Source of the DNA: Oscillibacter valericigenes Sjm18-20
Lineage (GTDB): Bacteria > Bacillota > Clostridia > Oscillospirales > Oscillospiraceae
Length of the DNA: 64,000 nt
Direction: 5' to 3'
NCBI GenBank assembly: GCA_000283575.1
Contig: AP012044.1
Coordinates: forward strand, 3,286,001-3,350,000
Under the pieces are notes generated by a model. It was not told the DNA's origin. It saw nothing but the letters and a program-made list of their open reading frames with translations, and ran no database searches. Shown one piece after another: positions 8,659 through 18,389 of this stretch (position 1 is the stretch's first letter; every line of letters starts with the position of its first letter). The position numbers and the translations under genes were made by a program.

Positions 8659-11607
8659 ATGAGCGAATTGATGACCCCGATCCCCTTTCGGGAATTAATG
8701 ACCTGGATCACCGCGGAGCACCAGATGGAAAGCTCCGTATTCGGCGTTCACCGGCCCTATCCAGCCGGGACGAAAACGCTTCCCATTTTCGGAGAGAAAA
8801 TTGAGACGCCCTTCGGCCCCGCTGCAGGACCCGCCACTCAGCTGGCTCAGAACATCATCGCCGGGTATTACGGCGGCGCACGGTTTTTTGAGCTGAAAAC
8901 CGTTCAGAAGATGGACGGCCCGGAGCTGGCCGCCTGCGTCCACAAGCCCTGCATTCTGGCAAACGACGAGTGCTATAACTGCGAGTGGTCCACGGAGCTG
9001 TACGTCTCTCAGGCATTTGAGGAGTATGTAAAGGCATGGTGCGCCTGCAAAATGCTGGCCCATGTATACGGTTTGGGCGACCCGGACGGGTTTGTCTTCA
9101 ACATGTCGGTGGGCTATGATCTGGAAGGAATCAAGGGCGAGAAAATCGACACCTTCCTCAACGGTATGATCGACGCGTCCGGCACCGCCATTTTTGAGGA
9201 GTGCATCTCCGTTCTGCGTGAGATGTTTCCCGGCGAGGAGGCGTTCATTTCCACCATCACGCCCCACGTCTCCCGCAGCGTCACCGTCTCCACCCTGCAC
9301 GGTTGCCCGCCGGACGAGATCGAGCGCATTGCCAGCTATCTCATTCAAGAAAAGCATCTACACACCTTTGTAAAGTGCAACCCCACCATTCTGGGCTATA
9401 AGACCGCTCGGTCGGTGCTGGACTCCATGGGGTATGATTATGTGGCCTTTGACGAGCACCATTTCAACGAGGACCTGCAATACGCGGATGCGGTCCCCAT
9501 GTTCCGGCGGCTGATGGATTTGGCGGCAAAAAACGGTCTGGAATTCGGGCTGAAGCTCTCCAACACCTTCCCGGTGGACGTGAAGCGGCAGGAGCTGCCC
9601 TCCGAAGAGATGTACATGGCGGGCAAGTCTCTCTTTCCCCTGACCACTCTCATGGCGGCCCGCATTTCCAGGGAATTCGGCGGGCGGCTGCGCCTGTCCT
9701 ATGCCGGCGGCGCGGACTTTTTTAACATTGACAAGCTGTTCGCCTGCAATATCTGGCCCATCACCATGGCCACCACGGAACTAAAGCCCGGCGGTTATCA
9801 GCGCTTCAAACAGATCGGCGAAAAGCTGGAAAAGCTTTGCTACGAGCCGTTTACGTCCGTGGACGTGGACGGGATCGAAGCTTTATCGCTGGCGGCACGG
9901 AGCGACAAATACCATGTGAAGGCCGTCAAGCCCCTGCCCAGGCGAAAGCTGTATGAGAAGGTCCCCCTTCTGGACTGCTTTACCGCACCCTGCGAGGGCG
10001 GCTGTCCCATCCATCAGGATATTCCGGAGTATATCGAGCTGTGTCGTCAGGGGCGGTATGAGGACGCCCTGCGGCTCATCACCGAGAAGAACCCCCTGCC
10101 CTTTATCACCGGCACCATCTGCGCCCACCCCTGCATGAGCAAATGCACCCGGAATTTTTACGATGACCCGGTTCAGATCCGGGCAACGAAGCTGGTGGCC
10201 GCGGAAAAGGGCTATAACGCCTTGATGCGCGGCCTCAAAGCCCCTGTCCATGCCGAAAACGGCGTGAAAGCAGCCATCGTGGGCGGCGGTCCCTCCGGTC
10301 TGGCGGCGGCGTATTTTCTCGGGCGGGCTGGCATTCCCTGCACAATTTTTGAGAAGGCCGATTGTCTGGGCGGTGTGATCCGGCAGGTCATCCCCGGCTT
10401 CCGCATCAGTGACGAGGCCATCGATAAGGATATCGCGCTGGTCCTGAAAATGGGCGCGGAGGTCCGGTGTGGTGCGCCCGCGCCCTCCGTGGCGGAGCTG
10501 AAAGCCCAGGGCTACACGCACATCTACTTTGCCGTGGGCGCCTGGAAGTCCGGAGCGCTGGCAATCAGCGGCAACGTGGTTCCGGTCATCGGCTGGCTGA
10601 AAGACCTCAAGGCCGGAAAGGACGTCTCTTTGGGAAATGTGGCCGTGGTAGGCGGCGGAAACACCGCCATGGACGCGGCCCGGGCCGCCCTGCGGGCGGG
10701 AGCCAAATCCTCCACTCTGGTCTATCGCCGGACGAAGAAATACATGCCCGCTGACGCAGAGGAGCTGGAACTGGCCATTGCCGACGGCGTTCGGTTCCTT
10801 GAACTGGTCTCCCCTGTGGAGCAAAGGGACGGGGCTCTGCTGTGCAAGCGGATGAAGCTGGGCGAGCCGGATGCCTCCGGACGGCGCGCACCGGTGGAGA
10901 CCGGTGACACCGTGGAAATCAACTGCGACACGGTGGTCTCCGCTGTAGGCGAGAAGGTGGATACGCAGCTGTTTTCCGACAACGGCATCGTGGTGGACAC
11001 CAGCGGCACCCCCGACTTTAAGACAAATCTGGACGGCGTATACTGCGGCGGAGACGCCATGCGCGGCCCCGCCACGGTGGTGGAGGGCATTGCGGACGCC
11101 CAGGGCTTTGCCAACGAGGTGCTGAAGGCCGTCCATCCGGTGGACTTCCCCGTCGGCTCCTCCACCTCACGGGCGGATGCGGTGGCAAAGCGGGGTATCC
11201 TCTGTGAATCCGCGAAGTGTGAGGGCGAACGGTGTCTGAGCTGCAACGTGGTGTGTGAAAGTTGCGCGGACGTATGTCCCAACCGCGCCAACGTATCCAT
11301 CGAATTACCCGATGGGCGGCGCGAAATTCTGCACGTGGACCGCATGTGCAACGAGTGCGGCAACTGCGCGGTGTTCTGTCCCTATGACTCCGCGCCCTAC
11401 CGGGATAAGTTTACTCTGTTCCACAGCAGGGAAGATTTTGACGGGACTCCCAATTCCGGTTTTCTCCCGCTGGGCGGGCGCAAGGTATTGGTCCGGCTGG
11501 ACCGAACTATCTACGAGGCCGATTTGGACGGGAAGAACGATCTGCCCGCGGGCATCGAATGCATAATCCTGACCGTGTACAGTAAATACGGATATCTGAT
11601 GGGTTAA
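8659..11607 (+). CDS. ygfK: Putative selenate reductase/oxidoreductase subunit YgfK
   Basis: A 982-residue flavin and iron-sulfur oxidoreductase. Residues about 1-430 are the dihydroorotate-dehydrogenase-like barrel typical of YgfK. Next comes a glutamate-synthase small-subunit-like part: cysteine-rich CFTAPCEGGCPIHQDIPEY (about 436-454), an FAD motif AAIVGGGPSGLAAAYFLG (about 540-560) and an NAD(P)H motif VAVVGGGNTAMDAARAA (about 655-672). The C-terminus has clustered cysteines (CEGERCLSC..CESCADVCP and CNECGNCAVFCPYD) able to hold [4Fe-4S] clusters. YgfK is linked by context to Se/Mo-dependent purine oxidation; the selenate reductase name rests on thin evidence. GGAGG precedes the ATG. No molybdenum hydroxylase gene is in this window. 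Confidence 0.9.
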   Translation: MSELMTPIPFRELMTWITAEHQMESSVFGVHRPYPAGTKTLPIFGEKIETPFGPAAGPATQLAQNIIAGYYGGARFFELKTVQKMDGPELAACVHKPCILANDECYNCEWSTELYVSQAFEEYVKAWCACKMLAHVYGLGDPDGFVFNMSVGYDLEGIKGEKIDTFLNGMIDASGTAIFEECISVLREMFPGEEAFISTITPHVSRSVTVSTLHGCPPDEIERIASYLIQEKHLHTFVKCNPTILGYKTARSVLDSMGYDYVAFDEHHFNEDLQYADAVPMFRRLMDLAAKNGLEFGLKLSNTFPVDVKRQELPSEEMYMAGKSLFPLTTLMAARISREFGGRLRLSYAGGADFFNIDKLFACNIWPITMATTELKPGGYQRFKQIGEKLEKLCYEPFTSVDVDGIEALSLAARSDKYHVKAVKPLPRRKLYEKVPLLDCFTAPCEGGCPIHQDIPEYIELCRQGRYEDALRLITEKNPLPFITGTICAHPCMSKCTRNFYDDPVQIRATKLVAAEKGYNALMRGLKAPVHAENGVKAAIVGGGPSGLAAAYFLGRAGIPCTIFEKADCLGGVIRQVIPGFRISDEAIDKDIALVLKMGAEVRCGAPAPSVAELKAQGYTHIYFAVGAWKSGALAISGNVVPVIGWLKDLKAGKDVSLGNVAVVGGGNTAMDAARAALRAGAKSSTLVYRRTKKYMPADAEELELAIADGVRFLELVSPVEQRDGALLCKRMKLGEPDASGRRAPVETGDTVEINCDTVVSAVGEKVDTQLFSDNGIVVDTSGTPDFKTNLDGVYCGGDAMRGPATVVEGIADAQGFANEVLKAVHPVDFPVGSSTSRADAVAKRGILCESAKCEGERCLSCNVVCESCADVCPNRANVSIELPDGRREILHVDRMCNECGNCAVFCPYDSAPYRDKFTLFHSREDFDGTPNSGFLPLGGRKVLVRLDRTIYEADLDGKNDLPAGIECIILTVYSKYGYLMG

Positions 11608-11661
11608 ATTTTCTGCCGGTCGCTTTTCACCGAGATGGAAGCCCCTTTTCGATTTGCATAA

Positions 11662-11700
11662 AATCCGCCAAATGCATAAGAGCATTTGGCGGATTTTTTT
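11662..11700 (+). terminator. Terminator of ssnA-ygfK
   Basis: A perfect 14-base stem AATCCGCCAAATGC / GCATTTGGCGGATT with a six-base loop, ending in seven T residues, 55 bases after the ygfK stop. Confidence 0.9.
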
Positions 11701-11870
11701 AACTAGGCCTACCTCAGGTATTCTTGGCTGGAATCCTAGCTGGTTTCCGGGGGAATCCCGTTTTCCATATGCTCCACATCAAAACCCCGATTTTATACTG
11801 CCTCTTTTTTCAACTCAGCACGGTGAACGGCAGTTTCATTGCGAAAAGCAGGCGGTTTCCCTTGATCGGT

Positions 11871-11914
11871 AAAAAAGCAACGTGATGTGCTTAAAGCACG
11901 TCACGTTGCTTTTT
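11871..11914 (-). terminator. Terminator of the str operon
   Basis: An inverted repeat (AAAAAGCAACGTGATGTGC against GCACGTCACGTTGCTTTTT, one mismatch, TTAAA loop) lies 53 bases past the tuf stop on the minus strand and has T runs on both sides, so it can also stop plus-strand read-through. The 170 bases between this and the ygfK terminator hold no recognisable gene. Confidence 0.85.
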
Positions 11915-11966
11915 TGAGTGTTCAAATCTTCCGAATGCACGCCAGATGGCGGCTCTTCAAAGATTC

Positions 11967-13172
11967 TTACTTCTCCTCGATCTCAATAACAGCGCCAGAA
12001 CCAACGGTACGTCCACCCTCACGGATAGCGAAACGCAGGCCCTTCTCAATCGCGATCGGGGTAATCAGCTCCACGTTCATCTCGACGTTATCGCCGGGCA
12101 TGCACATCTCAACGCCCTCGGGCAGAGTGATGACGCCGGTAACGTCGGTGGTGCGGAAATAGAACTGAGGACGATAGTTGTTGAAGAACGGAGTATGACG
12201 ACCACCCTCGTCCTTGCTCAGAACGTAGACCTGGCCCTTGAACTTGGTGTGGGGATGAATGGAACCGGGCTTCGCCAAAACCTGGCCACGCTCTACGCCG
12301 CTGCGGTCAATGCCGCGCAGCAGAACGCCGATGTTATCGCCGGCTTCGGCGTAATCCAGCAGCTTGTGGAACATTTCGATGCCGGTAACGACGGTCTTCT
12401 TCTTCTCCTCGGCCAAACCGACGATCTCGACTTCCTCGCTCATCTTCAGGATACCGCGCTCTACACGACCGGTAGCGACAGTGCCGCGGCCGGAGATGGT
12501 GAACACGTCCTCGACGGGCATCAGGAAAGGCATATCCTCTTTGCGGTCGGGAGTGGGGATATAGTCGTCAACCGCATCCATCAGCTCTTTGATGCAGGCA
12601 TACTCGGGGGCATTGGGATCGGTGGAGTCAGAGGTCAGCGCATTCAACGCAGAGCCCTTGATAATGGGGATATCGTCACCGGGATAGTCGTACTTGCTCA
12701 GCAGTTCACGGACTTCCATCTCGACCAGCTCAATGAGCTCGGGATCATCGACCTGATCGCACTTGTTCAGGAAAACGATCATTGCAGGCACACCCACCTG
12801 GTGGGCCAGCAGGATGTGCTCGCGGGTCTGGGCCATGGGGCCGTCGGAAGCGGCGATGACAAGGATAGCACCGTCCATCTGAGCAGCACCGGTAATCATG
12901 TTCTTGATATAGTCGGCGTGGCCCGGGCAATCCACATGGGCATAGTGGCGCTTGTCGGTCTCGTACTCGACGTGGGCAGTATTGATGGTGATGCCGCGCT
13001 CCTTCTCCTCGGGAGCCTTATCAATGGAATCGTAAGCCTCGAACTGGGCCTTGCCCTGCAGGGACAGCCACTTGGTAATGGCGGCGGTCAGGGTGGTCTT
13101 GCCATGGTCAACGTGACCGATGGTACCAATGTTCACATGGGGTTTGGTTCTCTCAAATTTCTGCTTAGCCAT
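11967..13172 (-). CDS. tuf: Elongation factor Tu
   Basis: A 401-residue translation GTPase that delivers aminoacyl-tRNA to the ribosome. All G motifs are intact: GHVDHGKT (P-loop, about 19-26), the RGITI switch region, DCPGH and NKCD. Domains 2 and 3 follow, with the kirromycin/tRNA-facing segments [13 protein letters not shown] and [14 protein letters not shown]. It is the last gene of the L7Ae-rpsL-rpsG-fusA-tuf operon. GACAGGAGGATC precedes the ATG. A gap of about 100 bases to fusA contains a small palindrome (TTTTACTGTAAAA) that may be a processing or attenuation site. Confidence 0.98.
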   Translation of the reverse strand: MAKQKFERTKPHVNIGTIGHVDHGKTTLTAAITKWLSLQGKAQFEAYDSIDKAPEEKERGITINTAHVEYETDKRHYAHVDCPGHADYIKNMITGAAQMDGAILVIAASDGPMAQTREHILLAHQVGVPAMIVFLNKCDQVDDPELIELVEMEVRELLSKYDYPGDDIPIIKGSALNALTSDSTDPNAPEYACIKELMDAVDDYIPTPDRKEDMPFLMPVEDVFTISGRGTVATGRVERGILKMSEEVEIVGLAEEKKKTVVTGIEMFHKLLDYAEAGDNIGVLLRGIDRSGVERGQVLAKPGSIHPHTKFKGQVYVLSKDEGGRHTPFFNNYRPQFYFRTTDVTGVITLPEGVEMCMPGDNVEMNVELITPIAIEKGLRFAIREGGRTVGSGAVIEIEEK

Positions 13173-13273
13173 TTGATGATCCTCCTGTCAATTTCAATAA
13201 TCCTTGCGGGCAGCGCAGTTTTTATTTAGCACTGCTCATTTTACAGTAAAATGCGGGGAAAATCAATCCCCAA

Positions 13274-15382
13274 TTATTCCGTTTTATTCCCGTTTCGGGT
13301 GGCCACGATCTTGTCCCGGATATTCTTCGGGATCTCAATATAGTGGCTGGGCTCCATGGTGAACTGGCCACGGCCTTGGGTACGAGAGCGAAGATCGGTG
13401 GCATAGCCAAACATCTCGGCCAGAGGCACATGCGCGTCAATCTGCTGAGCGCCGGGACGGGCCTCCAGCTGAAGGATCTGGCCGCGGCGACTGTTCAAAT
13501 CGCCGATGACGTCGCCCATATACTCGTCGGGGACGATGACACAGACCTTCATAATGGGCTCCAGCAGCGTGGCGTCAGCCTTGCGGCAGGCTTCCTTGAA
13601 AGCCATGGAACCGGCGATCTTAAACGCCATTTCAGAGGAATCGACCTCGTGGAAAGAGCCGTCGTACAGCGTAACCTTGACGTCCACCACAGGGAATCCG
13701 GCGACAACGCCGGCGTTCATGGCGCCCTGGATACCAGCGTCAACCGCAGGGATATACTCCTTGGGGATGGCGCCGCCCACGACAGCGTTGACGAACTCGT
13801 AACCCTTACCGGACTCGTTGGGCTCCACACGGATCTTGACGTGACCGTACTGACCCTTACCGCCGGACTGGCGGGCATACTTGGTGTCCTGCTCCACCTT
13901 CTTCTTAATGGTCTCCTTGTAAGCGACCTGAGGCGCGCCCACATTGGCTTCCACCTTAAATTCGCGGAGCATACGATCCACGATGATATCCAGATGCAGC
14001 TCGCCCATGCCGGCGATGATGGTCTGGCCAGTCTCTTCGTCGGTCCAGGTCTTGAAGGTGGGGTCCTCCTCCGCCAGTTTGATCAGAGCCATGGTCATTT
14101 TCTCCTGACCAGCCTTGGTCTTGGGCTCAATGGCCACGCGGATGACAGGGTCGGGGAACTCCATAGACTCCAAAACAATGGGGGCTTTTTCATCGCACAG
14201 GGTATCGCCGGTAGTAGTGTTCTTGAGGCCGACGGCGGCTTCGATATCGCCGGCATAGACCTCTTCGATATCCTCCCGGTGATTGGCGTGCATCTGCAAA
14301 ATGCGGCCAATGCGCTCCTTTTGGCCCTTGGTGCTGTTCAGCACGGAAGAACCAGTGGTCAGATGGCCGGAGTACACCCGGAAGAAGCTCAGACGGCCCA
14401 CATAGGGGTCGGTCATGATCTTGAACGCCAGCGCGGAGAAGGGCTCATCGTCGCTGGCCTTGCGCTCCTCCTCCTCGTCGGTCTTGGGGTTCACGCCCTT
14501 GATGGCGGGAACGTCCAAAGGAGAGGGCATATAGTCCACAATGGCATCCAGCAGCTTCTGTACGCCCTTATTCTTATAGGACGTGCCGCAGGTGACGGGA
14601 ACCATCTCGTTGCTGACGGTGGCTCTGCGGATCGCCGCGCGGATCTTTTCCGTGGGTATGTCCTCACCAGCCAGATACGCCTCCATAATGGACTCGTCCA
14701 CCATGGAAACAGCATCCATCAGCTTCTCACGGTACTCCTTAGCCCGGTCCAGCATGTCCGCGGGGATCTCCTCCACGCGCATATCCTTGCCCAGGTCATC
14801 GTAGTACACATCGGCATCCATCTCCACCAGATCAATGATGCCCTTGAATGTCTCTTCGCTTCCGATGGGAAGCTGAATGGGAACAGCGTTGCATTTCAGA
14901 CGCTCATCAATCATCCGCAGGACGTTATAATAGTCCGCGCCCATGATATCCATCTTGTTGACGTAGATCATGCGGGGGACCTTGTAGGTATCAGCCTGAC
15001 GCCACACGGTCTCGGACTGGGGCTCCACACCGCCCTTGGCGCACAGCACCGTCACAGAGCCGTCCAGCACACGCAGCGAGCGCTCCACTTCCACGGTAAA
15101 GTCCACGTGGCCCGGGGTGTCAATGATATTGATGCGGGTATCGGGAAACTGGTCCTTGGACCCCTTCCAGTGGCAGGTAGTGGCGGCGGACGTGATGGTG
15201 ATGCCGCGCTCCTGCTCCTGCGCCATCCAGTCCATGGTGGCAGTACCGTCATGGGTCTCACCGATCTTGTAGTTCACGCCGGTGTAGAACAGGATACGCT
15301 CGGTAGTGGTCGTCTTGCCCGCATCAATGTGGGCCATGATGCCGATATTGCGGGTATTTTCAAGCGAGTTTTTTCTCGGCAT
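13274..15382 (-). CDS. fusA: Elongation factor G
   Basis: A 702-residue translocation GTPase. Domain I shows [15 protein letters not shown] (P-loop, near 17), [19 protein letters not shown] and NKMD. Domain II onward follows the normal order ([12 protein letters not shown] in domain [19 protein letters not shown] in domain IV). Full length, with no inserts. GGAGAAAGACT precedes the ATG. It lies 11 bases downstream of rpsG and is translationally close to it, as usual in the str operon. Confidence 0.98.
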   Translation of the reverse strand: MPRKNSLENTRNIGIMAHIDAGKTTTTERILFYTGVNYKIGETHDGTATMDWMAQEQERGITITSAATTCHWKGSKDQFPDTRINIIDTPGHVDFTVEVERSLRVLDGSVTVLCAKGGVEPQSETVWRQADTYKVPRMIYVNKMDIMGADYYNVLRMIDERLKCNAVPIQLPIGSEETFKGIIDLVEMDADVYYDDLGKDMRVEEIPADMLDRAKEYREKLMDAVSMVDESIMEAYLAGEDIPTEKIRAAIRRATVSNEMVPVTCGTSYKNKGVQKLLDAIVDYMPSPLDVPAIKGVNPKTDEEEERKASDDEPFSALAFKIMTDPYVGRLSFFRVYSGHLTTGSSVLNSTKGQKERIGRILQMHANHREDIEEVYAGDIEAAVGLKNTTTGDTLCDEKAPIVLESMEFPDPVIRVAIEPKTKAGQEKMTMALIKLAEEDPTFKTWTDEETGQTIIAGMGELHLDIIVDRMLREFKVEANVGAPQVAYKETIKKKVEQDTKYARQSGGKGQYGHVKIRVEPNESGKGYEFVNAVVGGAIPKEYIPAVDAGIQGAMNAGVVAGFPVVDVKVTLYDGSFHEVDSSEMAFKIAGSMAFKEACRKADATLLEPIMKVCVIVPDEYMGDVIGDLNSRRGQILQLEARPGAQQIDAHVPLAEMFGYATDLRSRTQGRGQFTMEPSHYIEIPKNIRDKIVATRNGNKTE

Positions 15383-15393
15383 AGTCTTTCTCC

Positions 15394-15864
15394 TTAATAG
15401 CGGAAGTGCGCGAACGCCTTGTTAGCCTCGGCAGCCTTATGGACTTCCTCGCGCTTCTTTACAGCGGCGCCGGTATTGTTGGACGCGTCCATGATCTCGC
15501 TGGCCAGACGCTCCGCCATGGTGCGCTCACCGCGGGTGCGGGCATAAGCGGTCAGCCACCGCAGACCCAGGGTCTGACGGCGGGCGGGACGAACCTCCAG
15601 GGGGACCTGATAGGTCGCACCGCCGACACGGCGGGCTTTGACTTCAAGGCTTGGCATGATGTTCTCCATAGCCTGAGCAAACACTTCAACGGGGTCCTTT
15701 TCAGTCTTCTCCTTGATCTGATCGAAGGCTGTGTAGACCACCTTCTGAGCCACACCCTTTTTGCCGTCCAGCATTACACTGTTGACCAGTTTAGTCACCA
15801 GAATGGAACCATAGACGGGATCGGGCAGAACCTCTCTTTTGGGAACGTTACCTCTTCTCGGCAC
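15394..15864 (-). CDS. rpsG: 30S ribosomal protein S7
   Basis: A primary assembly protein of the 30S head. Taking the upstream ATG at 15882 would add six residues, but the codons ATGAAGGAGGGAAG contain the Shine-Dalgarno sequence itself. The GTG at 15864, seven bases after AAGGAGGG, gives [16 protein letters not shown], the conserved S7 start, and the standard 156 residues. Family blocks [16 protein letters not shown] and [12 protein letters not shown] at the end are present. It is the third gene of the str operon. Confidence 0.95.
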   Translation of the reverse strand: MPRRGNVPKREVLPDPVYGSILVTKLVNSVMLDGKKGVAQKVVYTAFDQIKEKTEKDPVEVFAQAMENIMPSLEVKARRVGGATYQVPLEVRPARRQTLGLRWLTAYARTRGERTMAERLASEIMDASNNTGAAVKKREEVHKAAEANKAFAHFRY

Positions 15865-15991
15865 GATACTTCCCTCCTTCATAATAATATGATGTCATAG
15901 GTACTCAAAAGGCAATTTTGCCTTCCGTGAATGCCTGCCAAAGAGGTAAACTATATATAAACCTATTCGGCAAAGCTTTCAGATTTTGTCC

Positions 15992-16408
15992 TTACTTGGA
16001 CTTGGGCCGCTTGGCGCCGTACTTGGAACGGGCCTGCATACGGCCGGACACACCCTGGGTATCCAGAGTACCACGGATAATGTGGTAACGGACGCCGGGC
16101 AGATCCTTCACACGGCCGCCGCGGATCATGACGACGGAGTGCTCCTGCAGGGAGTGACCCACACCGGGGATATAAGCGGTGACCTCATAGCCGTTGGTCA
16201 GGCGAACACGGGCGATCTTACGCAGAGCGGAGTTGGGCTTCTTGGGGGTAGCCGTTCTCACAGCGGTGCAGACGCCTCTCTTCTGAGGGGAGGGCAGATT
16301 GGTGTCCTCGTTCTTCAGGGTGTTCAGGCCAAACTGAAGCGCGGGGGAAGCGGACTTGTAGGTGGCCTGCTCCCGTCCTTTACGGACCAGCTGGTTAAAA
16401 GTAGGCAT
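15992..16408 (-). CDS. rpsL: 30S ribosomal protein S12
   Basis: A 138-residue decoding-centre protein. The start is the ATG at 16408 ([13 protein letters not shown]), with AAAGGAGAAC just upstream; an open frame continues 14 codons further up but has no ribosome site. The segment [17 protein letters not shown] contains the position-42-type lysine (E. coli numbering) that when mutated gives streptomycin resistance; here it is the wild-type Lys. [24 protein letters not shown] is the second conserved block. The 127 bases to rpsG contain only a small hairpin (AAGGCAATTTTGCCTT). Confidence 0.96.
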   Translation of the reverse strand: MPTFNQLVRKGREQATYKSASPALQFGLNTLKNEDTNLPSPQKRGVCTAVRTATPKKPNSALRKIARVRLTNGYEVTAYIPGVGHSLQEHSVVMIRGGRVKDLPGVRYHIIRGTLDTQGVSGRMQARSKYGAKRPKSK

Positions 16409-16510
16409 ATTGTTCTCCTTTCTACTAAATATTCCGGCTGTAAAACACACAGCCTTTATTTTTTGCGGAAAGCCGGAAGGCTATTCCGAAAAAACCGAAG
16501 TTTCCCATCC

Positions 16511-16777
16511 TTATTTCAAAAGGACGGCCACGGCGGCGCCCACGCTGATACGGCAGGCGGCGCCCAGTTGCGCCATTGTATAGTCTCCCTCCACGGGGAT
16601 ATTGTTTTCTTTGCAGCTTTTCGCAAGGGATTCCAGCAGCACCGGGTCCGCGTCGCAAGCCAGAAAAGCCTTGGATGCCTGGCTCTGGGCGATGGCCCTG
16701 CGGGACTGCTTCACGCCGACCACCTTGGATTTTACGGTTAATTCCTCCAGCACGCGGTACTTCCCCCACATTCGCAT
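16511..16777 (-). CDS. L7Ae-family kink-turn RNA-binding protein (YbxF-like)
   Basis: A small protein of up to 88 residues of the L7Ae/L30e family, the YbxF type that in Firmicutes sits just ahead of rpsL and binds kink-turn RNA. Family features: VGVKQSRRAIAQSQASKAFLA, DADPVLLESLAKSCKENNIPV and the closing GAACRISVGAAVAVLL. The start is uncertain: the ATG at 16777 has no ribosome site, while the GTG at 16753 lies after GGGGGAAG and gives a length (80) closer to the family. It is the first gene of the str operon here; rpoB and rpoC, usual upstream neighbours, are absent and an IS relic starts right after the promoter. Confidence 0.85.
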   Translation of the reverse strand: MRMWGKYRVLEELTVKSKVVGVKQSRRAIAQSQASKAFLACDADPVLLESLAKSCKENNIPVEGDYTMAQLGAACRISVGAAVAVLLK

Positions 16778-16810
16778 GGCAAAATTCGCGGAATATCCGC
16801 GCAGATTGAG

Positions 16811-16839
16811 ATTATACCATGATTTTTAATAGCAGTCAA
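16811..16839 (-). promoter_or_regulatory. Strong promoter of the str operon
   Basis: On the minus strand TTGACT (16834-16839), a 17-base spacer and a perfect TATAAT (16811-16816), with a TGG extended element just before it. It is the only visible promoter ahead of the L7Ae-rpsL-rpsG-fusA-tuf operon. Confidence 0.85.
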
Positions 16840-16849
16840 GCATTTGTTT

Positions 16850-17215
16850 CCAATATTCCGTCAAAGCCGATGGCAGAAGTAAGTGCAGGCCGTAAAGCGC
16901 ACGGCAAGGCCCTCTTCGACGATGATACAGCGCCAAAAGCCGACGGAAAGCGGTGTGTAACACATCCAAAAGGAATTGGCTCGCCGGAAAAAGGACAGGC
17001 CTCATACTGTGACGTACCCAAACTGCGGTCGCTTTGTAAAAAGTAACCGTAAGCAGCAGTCTGCCTACTAAGCCCATATACCTGTGGTGCCAACGGCTTT
17101 GCCACGGAGACCGCAGTAACAGCCCGGAAATGTTCATGACAGTGCGGTATTTAACGATGTCCATGACAAAGCGGCCGCCGTATTTTCCAAGATAGAAACG
17201 ATTGTCGCCCCCTAT
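16850..17215 (+). pseudogene. Decayed IS1182-type transposase fragment
   Basis: The plus strand translates, with stops and at least two frame changes, to pieces that line up in order with the transposase at 36450: AEVSAGRKAHGK (for DEVNADRETHGK), VTYPNCGRFVKSNRKQQSAY then a stop (for VTDPDCGLFVKGEHKRQFAY), CANGFATETAVT (for CDENGFVLETVVT), and after a one-base insertion GNVHDSAVFNDVHDKAAAVF. Only the middle third of a transposase is left and neither end repeat is present. It abuts the str operon promoter, marking where accessory DNA begins. Confidence 0.75.
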
Positions 17216-17274
17216 AGCCGAGGTATGCTTGCTCAGTATGGTCGCCGGCTTGCCGACGGCCACACGGGCAGATC

Positions 17275-17306
17275 AGCCCCCGGCTCATTTAAAGCCGGGG
17301 GCTTTT
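17275..17306 (+). terminator. Intrinsic terminator in the IS relic flank
   Basis: AGCCCCCGGCT (17275-17285) pairs perfectly with AGCCGGGGGCT (17293-17303), loop CATTTAA, followed by TTTT. It precedes the small gene at 17345. Confidence 0.75.
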
Positions 17307-17344
17307 GTTATATCCGAACTCAAAAAACACAGGAGGAAAAGAAA

Positions 17345-17620
17345 ATAAAAAAGCTCGGAGTTTCCAAAGCCCGAGAGTTCCTGAAGTGGGAGCTCGGCAT
17401 CAGCACCGCCAATCTGGAAATGCCGCCCATGATGAATCAGAGTCCCAAATATCTCTGGTATGAACTGCGGTCCGGTAATCTTCTGGTGGAATTGGGCAGC
17501 ACTGCGGAACTGGATAACATCTCGATCCGGCTGAACATGAGCTTCAACGATGGTCGGGGCGGAATCACCCGCTACTTTTACAACGACATATTGGAGGAAG
17601 CTCCGGAGCGTATGGTGTAG
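17345..17620 (+). CDS. Hypothetical protein with an ATA at the expected start
   Basis: About 91 residues of protein-like sequence starting KKLGVSKAREFLKWELG and containing ANLEMPPMMNQSPKYLWYEL, LLVELGSTAELDNISI and a closing YFYNDILEEAPERMV. I do not recognise a named domain; the composition suggests a small soluble alpha/beta protein of mobile-element type. A perfect AGGAGG (17331-17336) lies eight bases before an in-frame ATA (17345), exactly where an ATG should be. The open frame runs back to 17225 through the terminator and IS relic, which cannot be coding. Either the ATG has mutated to ATA and the gene is silent, or ATA is used at low efficiency. Confidence 0.5.
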   Translation: MKKLGVSKAREFLKWELGISTANLEMPPMMNQSPKYLWYELRSGNLLVELGSTAELDNISIRLNMSFNDGRGGITRYFYNDILEEAPERMV

Positions 17621-17693
17621 ATCAGCGTCAACAATTTACGAGCCAGCGCTACCGTTACTCGCTTGGCTCCTTTCCGCTGTTTGACGCGGCCTC

Positions 17694-18389
17694 CTAATAA
17701 TGGAACGCCATAGAAAGAAAGCTGCGCTGGTGTATAGACAAGCTTCCGTTCAAAGCAACCAATATCTCATCGATTCGATTCCGGGTCTGCGTCTTTAAGC
17801 ACTTGTTCAGTGCTTCCCGGTCAATACTGCCGTTTTGGATTAAGTGACGAATGATGTTCCGTCCGGATGCGCCGAACGCGTCTGAGAGAAATGCAGTGAA
17901 CCGAAAGCCGGAGCTTTGCAGGAATTTGTCAATGCGGTTTTTCTGCGCTGTAATGTCATGCACAACGCTCTTGCGATAGCGAGTCAGATGCCGCAGCTCC
18001 CGAAACGCCTTATCCGGAATGAAGCTGCCCTTCAGCAAACCGGCACGCAGCAACGTGGCAATCCACTGCGCATCCCGCATATCTGTCTTGCGCCCCGGCA
18101 CATTCTTCATATGGCGGGCATTCACTACGGGAATGTTGATCTCACCGCCGAAGCAGGTTTCCAGCATTTCGCAAATAGGCTGCCAATAGATGCCGGTGCT
18201 TTCCATGGCAACATGATGGCAATCTGTTTCCAGAACCCAATCGCGGAGCTTCTGCATTTCCGGAATGAGCGTACTGAATGAACGAATTTCGATCTCCGGG
18301 TCTGTTCCGAGTTCTCCCTTTGCCAGACAGGCGACGATCGTGTCACGGTGTACATCCAGCCCCATGGCACAGTTCAGTATGTCTTGCAT
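17694..18389 (-). pseudogene. IS110-family transposase, C-terminally truncated
   Basis: The 231-residue frame covers the N-terminal DEDD (RuvC-like) half of an IS110 transposase: AMGLDVHRDTIVAC with the first Asp near residue 11, MESTGIYWQP with the Glu near 62, and TDMRDAQWIATLLRAG with the paired Asp residues near 102. The sequence ends abruptly after SIHQRSFLSMAFHY. The second half (Transposase_20 domain with the catalytic serine) is missing, so it should be inactive. The start is fixed by AGGAGGGATCGC. IS110 elements have no long inverted repeats and none are seen. The leader upstream (18390-18690) is structured. Confidence 0.85.

Noticed and set aside
11946-13229. 427-codon plus-strand frame opposite tuf
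   Set aside because: Antisense shadow of EF-Tu produced by its codon bias.
13343-15397. 684-codon open frame on the plus strand across fusA
   Set aside because: It is the antisense of a highly expressed, codon-biased gene; no ribosome site and no recognisable protein motif.
15394-15882. S7 starting at the ATG of 15882
   Set aside because: Those six codons contain the Shine-Dalgarno sequence; the GTG at 15864 gives the standard 156 residues.
17225-17620. 131-residue protein starting at 17225
   Set aside because: The first 40 codons are IS1182 relic and a terminator hairpin; the ribosome site points to 17345.
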